Positions 1-6,336 of a stretch of DNA of 13,707 nucleotides are shown here, piece by piece. The notes beneath the pieces are model-generated. The model was not told the DNA's origin and did not search any database. It was given only the letters and a program-made list of their open reading frames with translations. The translations under genes and the position numbers were made by a program. How positions within the stretch are numbered: position 1 is the first letter of the stretch; each line of letters begins with the position of its first letter. This DNA is from Prevotellaceae bacterium (lineage in GTDB: Bacteria; Bacteroidota; Bacteroidia; Bacteroidales; Bacteroidaceae), in NCBI GenBank assembly GCA_031262265.1, contig JAISIB010000198.1, positions 1-13,707 of the forward strand, in the 5' to 3' direction.

Positions 1-106
1 ATGTTAATTTTCTAACTTAGGAGAAAAATAACAAATTCGGGTGAGTAATTACGACAATTGACCAAATAGTCGACGTCTTTCAATTCGACTCTTCTATTAA
101 AGTTTT

Positions 107-125
107 CGTGCATACTACATGCACG
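107..125. promoter_or_regulatory. Operator-like inverted repeat upstream of the methyltransferase
   Basis: CGTGCAT (107-113) and ATGCACG (119-125) are perfect 7-bp inverted arms separated by ACTAC. The element sits 16 bp upstream of the -7-like sequence at 142-149, so it falls in the -33 region of the putative methyltransferase promoter, where a dimeric regulator could block or recruit polymerase. Autoregulation by the methyltransferase or a controller protein is common in restriction-modification systems, but no controller gene is visible here. The regulatory role is inference. Confidence 0.45.
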
Positions 126-141
126 CTTCCAAAAAAAACAT

Positions 142-149
142 TAACTTTG
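142..149 (+). promoter_or_regulatory. Putative -7 promoter element of the restriction-modification operon
   Basis: TAACTTTG matches the Bacteroidetes -7 consensus TAnnTTTG. It lies 17 bp before the ATG at 167 and inside the reading frame that opens at ATG 119. If it is real, the 119 start cannot be used from this promoter. No good -33 TTTG is seen at the usual 19-23 bp spacing, but the inverted repeat at 107-125 occupies that area. Confidence 0.45.
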
Positions 150-166
150 CGAGAAATAAATCGCAG

Positions 167-1438
167 ATGAAAGCAATACATAAGATAGTAAATGGCGACA
201 GTCGACAGATGAACCTTTTGGCAGACAAATCGGTGCATCTTATCATTACGTCACCACCCTATTGGCAGCTTAAAGATTATGGTTCTGATAATCAAATAGG
301 ATTCAATGACAGCTACGAGAGCTATATCAACAACCTGAATCTGGTTTGGTCGGAATGCAACCGTGTCTTGCACGACGGCTGTCGTCTCTGCATTAACATC
401 GGAGACCAATTTGCCCGTTCTGTCTACTATGGTCGCTACAAGGTCATTCCCATTCGTACCGAAATCATCAAGTTCTGCGAGACACTCGGTATGGACTATA
501 TGGGGGCAATCATTTGGCAAAAGCAGACGACTATGAACACGACGGGTGGGGGAGCAGTGATGGGTAGCTTCCCTTATCCGCGCAACGGTATCTTGAAGAT
601 TGACTACGAATTCATCCTGATTTTCAAAAAACAAGGCCATGCACCCAAGCCGACTGCGGAACAAAAGCAGCTATCAGCAATGACCAAAGAAGAGTGGAAT
701 ACTTACTTCGCTTCACATTGGACTTTTGGCGGAGCTAAGCAAGATGGGCATATTGCCATGTTTCCCGAAGAACTGCCCGCCCGATTGATCAAGATGTTTT
801 CTTTTGCGGGTGAAACCGTGCTTGACCCGTTCATGGGTAGCGGCACAACTGCCTTAGCGGCAAAGAAGCTACAACGGAATTCCGTCGGTTACGAAATCAA
901 TTCGGAGTTTATACCTATCTATCAAGAGAAGCTCGGTGCCAACCAACCTGATATGTTCGGCGCGGAGTACATTCTTCAAAAGGATGCGCCTACTCATAAT
1001 TTTGCGGAGCGGATAGCGCAGCTTCCCTACATCTTTTCCGACCCACACAAATTGGATAAGAAGATAGACGTTAAGAAGTTGCAATTCGGTTCGAGGATTG
1101 ATAAGGATAGTGGCGAACGGGAAGAGTATTACACGGTGAAGCAAGTGCTTTCGCCTTATCTCGTTGAGCTGAATAACAATCTTACGGTTCGTCTTATCGG
1201 CATCAAAGAGAAGCCATCCGTAAACGGACAAGCTACTAAGTTTCTTACCGATAAACTCAAAGGACAAAAGGTTTTCATGAAGTACGACCAAGTGAAGTAC
1301 GATAGTGACAACCATTTGCTTTGCTACCTATATCTAAAGAACCGAACGTTTATTAATGCACACTTGCTGAAAGAAGGATTGGCTGAAGTAGATACGAGAA
1401 TGGAGTTTAAGTATAAGAATAAATTTCAGACTATATGA
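167..1438 (+). CDS. Site-specific DNA methyltransferase (beta class) with C-terminal SNase-like domain
   Basis: This enzyme should transfer a methyl group from S-adenosylmethionine to an exocyclic amino group in its DNA target, protecting host DNA from the endonuclease encoded two genes downstream. Residue numbers here count from ATG 119. The catalytic motif TSPPYW is at 44-49 and the SAM-binding motif DPFMGSGTT at 236-244. This motif IV-before-I order defines the beta class, and SPPY is typical of N4-cytosine enzymes. Residues about 335-430 resemble a staphylococcal nuclease fold, with VRLIGIKEK at 357-365 and the terminal LLKEGLAEVDT motif, but the usual catalytic Asp, Glu and second Arg appear replaced. 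ATG 167 (Met17) is preferred over ATG 119 because 119 lies in an inverted repeat upstream of the -7 element, and MKAIHKIVNGDS is a typical methylase beginning. The stop codon overlaps the next gene by ATGA. Confidence 0.92.
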   Translation: MKAIHKIVNGDSRQMNLLADKSVHLIITSPPYWQLKDYGSDNQIGFNDSYESYINNLNLVWSECNRVLHDGCRLCINIGDQFARSVYYGRYKVIPIRTEIIKFCETLGMDYMGAIIWQKQTTMNTTGGGAVMGSFPYPRNGILKIDYEFILIFKKQGHAPKPTAEQKQLSAMTKEEWNTYFASHWTFGGAKQDGHIAMFPEELPARLIKMFSFAGETVLDPFMGSGTTALAAKKLQRNSVGYEINSEFIPIYQEKLGANQPDMFGAEYILQKDAPTHNFAERIAQLPYIFSDPHKLDKKIDVKKLQFGSRIDKDSGEREEYYTVKQVLSPYLVELNNNLTVRLIGIKEKPSVNGQATKFLTDKLKGQKVFMKYDQVKYDSDNHLLCYLYLKNRTFINAHLLKEGLAEVDTRMEFKYKNKFQTI

Positions 1439-1815
1439 CAACAGAACTCTTAATATCTATTATTGGCGCATTCGTTGCTGTAACAGTCTCTATCATAGGG
1501 TTTATACTCACGAATCGAAGCAATATTATATTGCAAACCAGAAAACTAAAGGAAGAGCATTATTTTAGTTTTATAGAAGCCCTGCATAATCTTTGTGCAG
1601 AAAATAATGTAACAGCTTACACAAGCGAAAGAGATAAGCTTTTTCTTATTGCGAGTAGAGGAGTAATTTCGAAATTGTTGGAGTATGAAGAAAATGGAAC
1701 AGGACGGGAACAATCCGTTCACGACCATTATTTAACACAGTTGATTAAGGCTATTCGTAAAGACCTAAAGCTTAGTAATAATAGGCTACCTCTTTTATAT
1801 TTCAAGAAAGCATAA
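1435..1815 (+). CDS. Small single-pass membrane protein embedded in the restriction-modification operon
   Basis: I do not recognise this 126-residue protein. Residues about 5-26 (LLISIIGAFVAVTVSIIGFI) form one strongly hydrophobic helix at the N terminus. A basic, polar and probably helical stretch follows (TNRSNIILQTRKLKEEHYF), then a mostly helical soluble region that ends in basic residues. The likely topology is an anchor in the inner membrane with the C-terminal 100 residues in the cytoplasm. The gene starts within the methyltransferase stop (ATGA) and ends 3 bp before the endonuclease start, so the three genes are probably cotranscribed and translationally coupled. This stretch is the most AT-rich part of the window that I sampled. 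A role in controlling or localising the nuclease, or an independent defence role, is possible but unsupported. The tight packing makes it a likely real gene. Confidence 0.78.
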   Translation: MTTELLISIIGAFVAVTVSIIGFILTNRSNIILQTRKLKEEHYFSFIEALHNLCAENNVTAYTSERDKLFLIASRGVISKLLEYEENGTGREQSVHDHYLTQLIKAIRKDLKLSNNRLPLLYFKKA

Positions 1816-1818
1816 ACT

Positions 1819-2544
1819 ATGGCAAAAGAATGGATTCTCAATAGTGCAATGAACCGCTTCCAACTCAATTTCAAACGAAATGTGGGAGCGACTTCCGAAT
1901 CAATCCGTAAATGCTCACCAAAGACTTTAAATGAATGGCGAGAATACTATTTCCAGAACGTTCGCTCTCAAAAACAAATTGAGGAATTAGGCAAAAAGTT
2001 ATATGTGAAGATTACGGAAGTCATACAATCGGAAGTTGCGAACGTTACGGAGCAAGATTGCATAGATTACATGATGGAAATAGTGATAGAGCGAACTTTT
2101 GACGGTTATATGACAGAAATTCAAACTATCTATGGACAACTACAAAGTATATTGGGCGTATCTATTGAAGCAGCTCCTGACGAATGGGACAGATTGTTCA
2201 ATGTTGACTTCTATATCAAGATAGGCGAGAAGTATATTGGTTTGCAGATTAAGCCCGTCAATGCAGGGATACAATTGCCGGAGATTTTTAAGGAGTATGG
2301 CTTGCAAGCTGATACACATCAGAAGTTTACGGAAGTCTTTGGCGGCAAGGTTTTTTATCTCTTCTCGGCAAAAGTAGATGGGAAAAAAGAGATTCAGAAT
2401 AAAGAGGTGATAGAAGAAATCAGAAAAGAAATAGAACGGTTAGAGCGAGTCGGCCAATCTTTCTTGTACTGTTACAAGTTTATCCTGTTGCGCGATTACA
2501 CGTTTATTCTGCAAAATTATAGCTTGACAATTGCAAGAAATTGA
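1819..2544 (+). CDS. MjaI family type II restriction endonuclease
   Basis: The 241-residue protein matches my recollection of the MjaI restriction endonuclease family along its length (N-terminal MAKEWILNSAMNRFQLNFKRN, then a central helical region, then the nuclease core). MjaI of Methanocaldococcus jannaschii recognises CTAG, so a CTAG target is expected but not shown. The core has VDFYIKIG at 129-136 followed by GLQIKP at 141-146, giving Asp130 and Gln143-x-Lys145. This looks like a PD-(D/E)xK site with Gln in place of the acidic residue, as in some Mrr-like nucleases. The gene follows the membrane-protein gene by 3 bp and is presumably paired with the methyltransferase. It ends in two tandem in-frame TGA codons, 7 bp from the convergent ispE stop. 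It appears intact. Confidence 0.88.
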   Translation: MAKEWILNSAMNRFQLNFKRNVGATSESIRKCSPKTLNEWREYYFQNVRSQKQIEELGKKLYVKITEVIQSEVANVTEQDCIDYMMEIVIERTFDGYMTEIQTIYGQLQSILGVSIEAAPDEWDRLFNVDFYIKIGEKYIGLQIKPVNAGIQLPEIFKEYGLQADTHQKFTEVFGGKVFYLFSAKVDGKKEIQNKEVIEEIRKEIERLERVGQSFLYCYKFILLRDYTFILQNYSLTIARN

Positions 2545-2551
2545 TGAAACC

Positions 2552-3361
2552 TTACAACCGGCATCGGAAAGAGAACGTAGTATCCCATTGCGGAATCTCG
2601 GCATTCGGTGCAAACAAGGCATAAATGGAAGAACCGGAACCGCTCATCGAAGCATAAGCAGCTCCTTGGTTATATAGTTCTTGTTTGAGCGCAGCAAGCG
2701 CGGGATACTGCGGAAATACGCTTTGCTCGAAATCGTTCGTCAGCGCATCGCGCCATTCGTTGACCGGACGGCGAATAATCTCGCGAATGTCGGTAGCCGG
2801 TAGGGCAGGGTGTACTTGTGCGAAGGCTTCGCGCGTAGAAACGAATACGTTCGGACAGACTACCAATAAGCCGTAACCTGCAAGATTCACTTCTACCGGC
2901 GAGAAAATATTGCCGATTCCTTCGGCGTACATCGGACGATTGCGGATAAAGAAAGCACAATCCGCCCCCAATTGCGTAGCATAGTTTTCCAATTCGTTTT
3001 CACTAAGTCCTAAACGATTACGTTCGTTGAGCAGTTTCAGCATAAAAGTGGCGTCCGACGAACCGCCGCCCAGTCCGGAACCCATCGGAATATGTTTGTA
3101 CAATCGGATATGGAGCGGAGCTAACGAAAAATCACGGCTCAACAAACGATAAGCTTTCATGACCAGATTGTTCTCCGGTTCGCCGGCAACAGGTAGCCCA
3201 TGCGTATGAAAAGATACCTGCGTGGAAGTCATATCTACCGCTTCCAGTGCGTCAGACAAGAGAATCGGGTAGAATACGGTACTTAAATCGTGGTAGCCGT
3301 CGGCGCGCTTGCGCAGGATGTTAAGCCCTAAATTGAGCTTGGCATTTGGAAAAACTATCAT
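2552..3361 (-). CDS. ispE: 4-diphosphocytidyl-2-C-methyl-D-erythritol kinase
   Basis: IspE is the cytoplasmic GHMP-family kinase that phosphorylates the 2-hydroxyl of CDP-methylerythritol with ATP, the fourth step of the non-mevalonate isoprenoid pathway. The 269-residue length is normal for the family. The N-terminal FPNAKLNLGLNI contains Lys8, matching the catalytic Lys10 of E. coli. The glycine-rich ATP loop PMGSGLGGGSSDA spans 92-104. Asp133 in GADCAFF matches the E. coli catalytic base Asp141. The third GHMP motif SMSGSGSSIYALF is near the C terminus. It is transcribed divergently from dnaB, with a -7 element at 3381-3388 only about 20 bp before the ATG, which implies a very short leader. 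No terminator is apparent between it and the convergent endonuclease gene. Confidence 0.97.
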   Translation of the reverse strand: MIVFPNAKLNLGLNILRKRADGYHDLSTVFYPILLSDALEAVDMTSTQVSFHTHGLPVAGEPENNLVMKAYRLLSRDFSLAPLHIRLYKHIPMGSGLGGGSSDATFMLKLLNERNRLGLSENELENYATQLGADCAFFIRNRPMYAEGIGNIFSPVEVNLAGYGLLVVCPNVFVSTREAFAQVHPALPATDIREIIRRPVNEWRDALTNDFEQSVFPQYPALAALKQELYNQGAAYASMSGSGSSIYALFAPNAEIPQWDTTFSFRCRL

Positions 3362-3380
3362 AAAGGATGCAATTTGTGTG

Positions 3381-3388
3381 CAAAGGTA
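3381..3388 (-). promoter_or_regulatory. Putative -7 promoter element for ispE
   Basis: On the minus strand this reads TACCTTTG, a full match to the Bacteroidetes -7 consensus TAnnTTTG. It lies 19 bp upstream of the ispE ATG. The same octamer occurs upstream of kbl. No clear -33 TTTG is present at the expected distance. Confidence 0.55.
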
Positions 3389-3400
3389 CGGAGAAAAAGC

Positions 3401-3408
3401 TAATTTTG
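3401..3408 (+). promoter_or_regulatory. Putative -7 promoter element for dnaB
   Basis: TAATTTTG matches TAnnTTTG and lies 25 bp upstream of the dnaB ATG. A TTTG at 3373-3376 could be the -33 element, but the 24-bp gap is slightly long. This element and the ispE -7 are 12 bp apart on opposite strands, so the two promoters share their upstream DNA. Confidence 0.5.
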
Positions 3409-3433
3409 TGGGCGAATATAAAAAACGAACCCA

Positions 3434-4969
3434 ATGGCTATCGAACGGAAATACAATAATCGGCGTTCAGCGGACGTGACGCCCATTAGCGAGTACAAAA
3501 GACTGCAACCCCAAGCCAAAGAGCTGGAAGAGGCGGTGCTGGGCGCACTGATGATTGAGAAAGATGCGCATTCGCTGGTGAGTGAGATACTACGTCCCGC
3601 AACTTTCTACGAGCACAAGCATCAATTGATCTATCAGGCCATCATTCGTCTGATTCAGCGGCAAGAGCCGGTCGATATTCTGACCGTAGCGGAGCAATTG
3701 CGCAAAGACGGCTATCTGGACGAGGTCGGCGGTCCGTTTTATATTACGCAATTGAGTAGCCGTGTCGCTTCCTCTGCCCACTTGGTCTATCACGCCCGTA
3801 TTTTGGCACAGAAACATCTGGCGCGCGAGTTGATTACGTTTACCAGTGCCATACAAGGGAAAGCTTTCGACGAAACGATTGACGTGGACGACCTGATGCA
3901 AGAAGCCGAAGGTAAGCTCTTCGAGATTTCGCAGCAGAACATGAAGAAAGATTACACGCAGATAGACAGTGTAGTCAAAGACGCGTACCTGCAAATTCAG
4001 AAGGCGGCCGAACGGACGGACGGATTGAGCGGACTGGAAAGCGGATTCACGCAATTAGACCGTATCACTTCCGGCTGGCAAAACTCGGATCTAATCATTA
4101 TCGCCGCGCGTCCGGCCATGGGAAAGACGGCTTTCGTTCTTTCGATGGCCAAGAATATCGCCGTCAACTATCAAAAGCCCGTCGCACTGTTTTCTTTGGA
4201 AATGAGTAACCTGCAATTGGTGAATCGTCTCATTATAAACGTATGCGAGATACCCGGCGAGAAAATCCGTAGCGGACAATTGACGAAGCCCGAATGGGAT
4301 CAGCTTGATCAGAAACTAACGTTGTTGTTAGGTGCTCCGCTCTACGTGGACGATACGCCGTCGTTGTCGGTCTTTGACCTGCGCCCGAAGGCGCGTCGAT
4401 TGGTGCGCGAGCACGGCATAAAGGTTCTAATCATCGATTATCTACAACTCATGAACGCGAGCGGCATGTCTTTCAATAGTAGACAGGAAGAAGTGAGTAC
4501 GATTTCCCGTTCGCTGAAAGGATTGGCCAAAGAACTGAACATTCCTATCATTGCCCTGTCGCAACTTAACCGTGGCGTGGAAGGACGCGAAGGCGCAGAT
4601 GGGAAACGTCCGCAGCTCAGCGATTTGCGTGAGTCGGGTGCTATCGAACAAGACGCGGACATCGTATGTTTTATCCATCGTCCGGAGTATTATAAGATAT
4701 ATAAGGATGACAACAATCACGACCTGCGCGGTATGGCGGAGATTATTATCGCTAAACACCGTAACGGCGCAGTTGGCGACGTGTTGCTGCGTTTCAAAAG
4801 CGAGTTCGCGCGTTTCCAGAATCCCGATGAAGATATGATTATCCCGCCGCCGGTAGAGGGACAAATAGTCAGTTCTCGGATCAACAAGTCGCGTACTTCC
4901 GGAAACAAAAGAGGGGCTGTACCGATACCGCCCCCCATTGATATGTCTGATGCACCGATGCCGTTCTGA
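3434..4969 (+). CDS. dnaB: Replicative DNA helicase DnaB
   Basis: DnaB is the hexameric 5'-3' helicase that unwinds DNA ahead of the replication fork and recruits primase. The 511-residue protein has the usual layout: a helical DnaB-N domain at about 20-125, a linker to about 200, and a RecA-like motor at about 200-475. Walker A is ARPAMGKT with Lys231. The H1a-type motif is ALFSLEMS. Walker B is LIIDYLQLM with Asp335. The downstream motifs ALSQLNRGVEGR and LRESGAIEQDADIV are also intact. No intein interrupts the motor. The C-terminal tail (from about 475) is proline-rich and ends SDAPMPF. The gene has its own promoter-like sequence and converges with kbl, the two stops being 10 bp apart. Confidence 0.98.
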   Translation: MAIERKYNNRRSADVTPISEYKRLQPQAKELEEAVLGALMIEKDAHSLVSEILRPATFYEHKHQLIYQAIIRLIQRQEPVDILTVAEQLRKDGYLDEVGGPFYITQLSSRVASSAHLVYHARILAQKHLARELITFTSAIQGKAFDETIDVDDLMQEAEGKLFEISQQNMKKDYTQIDSVVKDAYLQIQKAAERTDGLSGLESGFTQLDRITSGWQNSDLIIIAARPAMGKTAFVLSMAKNIAVNYQKPVALFSLEMSNLQLVNRLIINVCEIPGEKIRSGQLTKPEWDQLDQKLTLLLGAPLYVDDTPSLSVFDLRPKARRLVREHGIKVLIIDYLQLMNASGMSFNSRQEEVSTISRSLKGLAKELNIPIIALSQLNRGVEGREGADGKRPQLSDLRESGAIEQDADIVCFIHRPEYYKIYKDDNNHDLRGMAEIIIAKHRNGAVGDVLLRFKSEFARFQNPDEDMIIPPPVEGQIVSSRINKSRTSGNKRGAVPIPPPIDMSDAPMPF

Positions 4970-4975
4970 CGGCAT
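4958..4975. terminator. Small hairpin between convergent dnaB and kbl
   Basis: ATGCCG (4958-4963) and CGGCAT (4970-4975) are perfect 6-bp inverted arms around TTCTGA, a loop that contains the dnaB stop codon. It could slow or end transcription from both sides. No convincing T-run follows on either strand, so it is a weak intrinsic terminator at best. Confidence 0.35.
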
Positions 4976-4979
4976 TCGG

Positions 4980-6167
4980 TTATCTAATCACATTCAGTGA
5001 CTTTCCTACTTTCGTAAATGCTTCGATACAGCAGTCGAGGTGTGTGCGCTCGTGACCGGCTGATAGTTGTACGCGAATGCGTGCCTCGCCTTTCGGTACG
5101 ACCGGATAGTAAAAGCCTGTCACGTAGATTCCTTCTGCTTGCATCTTAGCCGCAAAATCTTGCGAGAGCTTGGCGTCGTAAAGCATCACGGCGCAAATAG
5201 CACTTTGCGTGGGTTTGATATCAAAACCGGCCGCCATCATACGATCAATAAAGTAACGCACATTCTCCGTCAGCTTGTCGTGCAGCGCATTACTTTCTTT
5301 CAACATACGGAAAACTTCCAACGATGCACCTATAATACCGGGTGCTAACGAATTGGAGAAAAGATACGGACGACTGCGCTGACGCAATAGAGCGATAATT
5401 TCCTTGCGACCAGTCGTAAATCCCCCTAACGCACCTCCGAAAGATTTGCCGAGCGTGCCCGTATATATATCTACGCGCCCGTATGTGTCGAACAGTTCGC
5501 TTACTCCGTGACCGGTAGCACCAACTACGCCGGCAGAATGAGATTCATCCACCATGACCAGCGCATCGTATCTTTCTGCCAGATCACAGATAGTTTTCAT
5601 CGGCGCGACGTTGCCATCCATGGAGAAGACGCCGTCTGTGACTACGATACGGAAACGTTGTGCTTGTGACTCCCGCAGACATTTCTCCAGCTCACCCATA
5701 TCGGCATTGGAATACCGGTAACGCTTCGCCTTACAAAGGCGCACGCCGTCAATAATAGAGGCGTGATTGAGCGCATCGGAGATGATTGCATCCTCTTCCG
5801 TTAGTAGCGGTTCGAACAAGCCGCCGTTGGCGTCGAAGCAGGCCGCATAAAGAATCGTGTCCTCCGTATGAAAATATTCGGAAATAGCTGCTTCCAACTG
5901 TTTGTGTATGTCTTGTGTACCGCAAATGAAGCGTACGGACGACATGCCATACCCGCGTTTGTCCATCATCTCTTGTGCGGCGCGAATGACGCGCGGATGA
6001 TTGGATAATCCCAAATAGTTGTTTGCGCAAAAGTTTAGGACGGTTTGTCCGCCCACTTGGATACTCGCCTGTTGCGCACTCTCGATCAGCCGCTCTTCCT
6101 TATAAAGTCCGGCTTCTTGAATCTCAGCCAATGTTCGACTGAGGTGTTCTTTCATTGCTCCGTACAT
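4980..6167 (-). CDS. kbl: Glycine C-acetyltransferase (2-amino-3-ketobutyrate CoA ligase)
   Basis: Kbl is a PLP-dependent alpha-oxoamine synthase family enzyme. It cleaves 2-amino-3-ketobutyrate with CoA to glycine and acetyl-CoA, the second step of threonine breakdown after threonine dehydrogenase. The 395-residue protein resembles E. coli Kbl closely throughout, for example NFCANNYLGLSNHP, SVRFICGTQD, SDALNHASIIDGVRLCKAKR and GIYVTGFYYPVVPKGEARIR. The PLP-binding lysine is Lys241 in GTLGKSFGG (E. coli Lys244), and the PLP-contacting Asp is in VMVDESHSAG. These matches favour Kbl over serine palmitoyltransferase or BioF, which share the fold. No threonine dehydrogenase gene lies in the window. 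The gene is monocistronic in this layout, with a good promoter upstream and the lipoprotein terminator between it and its upstream neighbour. Confidence 0.95.
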   Translation of the reverse strand: MYGAMKEHLSRTLAEIQEAGLYKEERLIESAQQASIQVGGQTVLNFCANNYLGLSNHPRVIRAAQEMMDKRGYGMSSVRFICGTQDIHKQLEAAISEYFHTEDTILYAACFDANGGLFEPLLTEEDAIISDALNHASIIDGVRLCKAKRYRYSNADMGELEKCLRESQAQRFRIVVTDGVFSMDGNVAPMKTICDLAERYDALVMVDESHSAGVVGATGHGVSELFDTYGRVDIYTGTLGKSFGGALGGFTTGRKEIIALLRQRSRPYLFSNSLAPGIIGASLEVFRMLKESNALHDKLTENVRYFIDRMMAAGFDIKPTQSAICAVMLYDAKLSQDFAAKMQAEGIYVTGFYYPVVPKGEARIRVQLSAGHERTHLDCCIEAFTKVGKSLNVIR

Positions 6168-6180
6168 AATTTGTTTCTTT

Positions 6181-6199
6181 TGTAGGTTATCTGCCTACA
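6181..6199. promoter_or_regulatory. Inverted repeat overlapping the predicted kbl transcription start
   Basis: TGTAGG (6181-6186) and CCTACA (6194-6199) are perfect 6-bp inverted arms with a 7-base spacer. The element overlaps the end of the -7 element by two bases and covers the expected transcription start, so it could be an operator or a 5' hairpin of the kbl leader. The role is inference. Confidence 0.3.
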
Positions 6200-6231
6200 A
6201 AGGTAAGAAAAGAATTTATCTCGCTCGCAAA
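6198..6231 (-). promoter_or_regulatory. Putative kbl promoter (-33 and -7 elements)
   Basis: On the minus strand TTTG (6228-6231) is followed after 22 bp by TACCTTTG (6198-6205). Both match the Bacteroidetes sigma consensus TTTG / TAnnTTTG with near-normal spacing, making this the best two-part promoter in the window. The kbl ATG lies 30 bp downstream of the -7 element. Confidence 0.6.
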
Positions 6232-6271
6232 AGAAAATATGCGGGTTAGAAAAAAGATTATCATACGAGGA

Positions 6272-6309
6272 AAAAAGAACGATGCACCGAGAAAATCCCG
6301 ATGCATCGT
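6272..6309 (-). terminator. Intrinsic terminator of the lipoprotein gene
   Basis: TGCATCGT (6302-6309) and ACGATGCA (6279-6286) are perfect 8-bp inverted arms around a 15-base loop. Reading on the minus strand, the stem is followed by TTCTTTTTTCC, a U-rich tract. It begins 27 bp after the lipoprotein stop codon and would insulate that gene from kbl. Confidence 0.75.
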
Positions 6310-6336
6310 CACTCAAAAAGAAGCCTAAACTAATTA

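Noticed and set aside
1..106. Possible end of another gene at the left edge
   Set aside because: The stretch is AT-rich with several stops, and I could not make out a protein-coding frame or family motif, so no gene is called.
251..664. Minus-strand frame of 137 residues inside the methyltransferase gene
   Set aside because: It is complementary to the catalytic region of the methylase and has no family similarity.
4442..4975. Long minus-strand open frame (177 residues) inside dnaB
   Set aside because: It lies antisense to the highly conserved DnaB motor domain, its product resembles no family I know, and it has no promoter or start context of its own.
4980..6167. Alternative call of kbl as serine palmitoyltransferase, which is important in Bacteroidales
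   Set aside because: The sequence follows E. coli Kbl nearly block by block, including SDALNHASIIDGVRLCKAKRY and YYPVVPKGEARIR, so Kbl is the better call.
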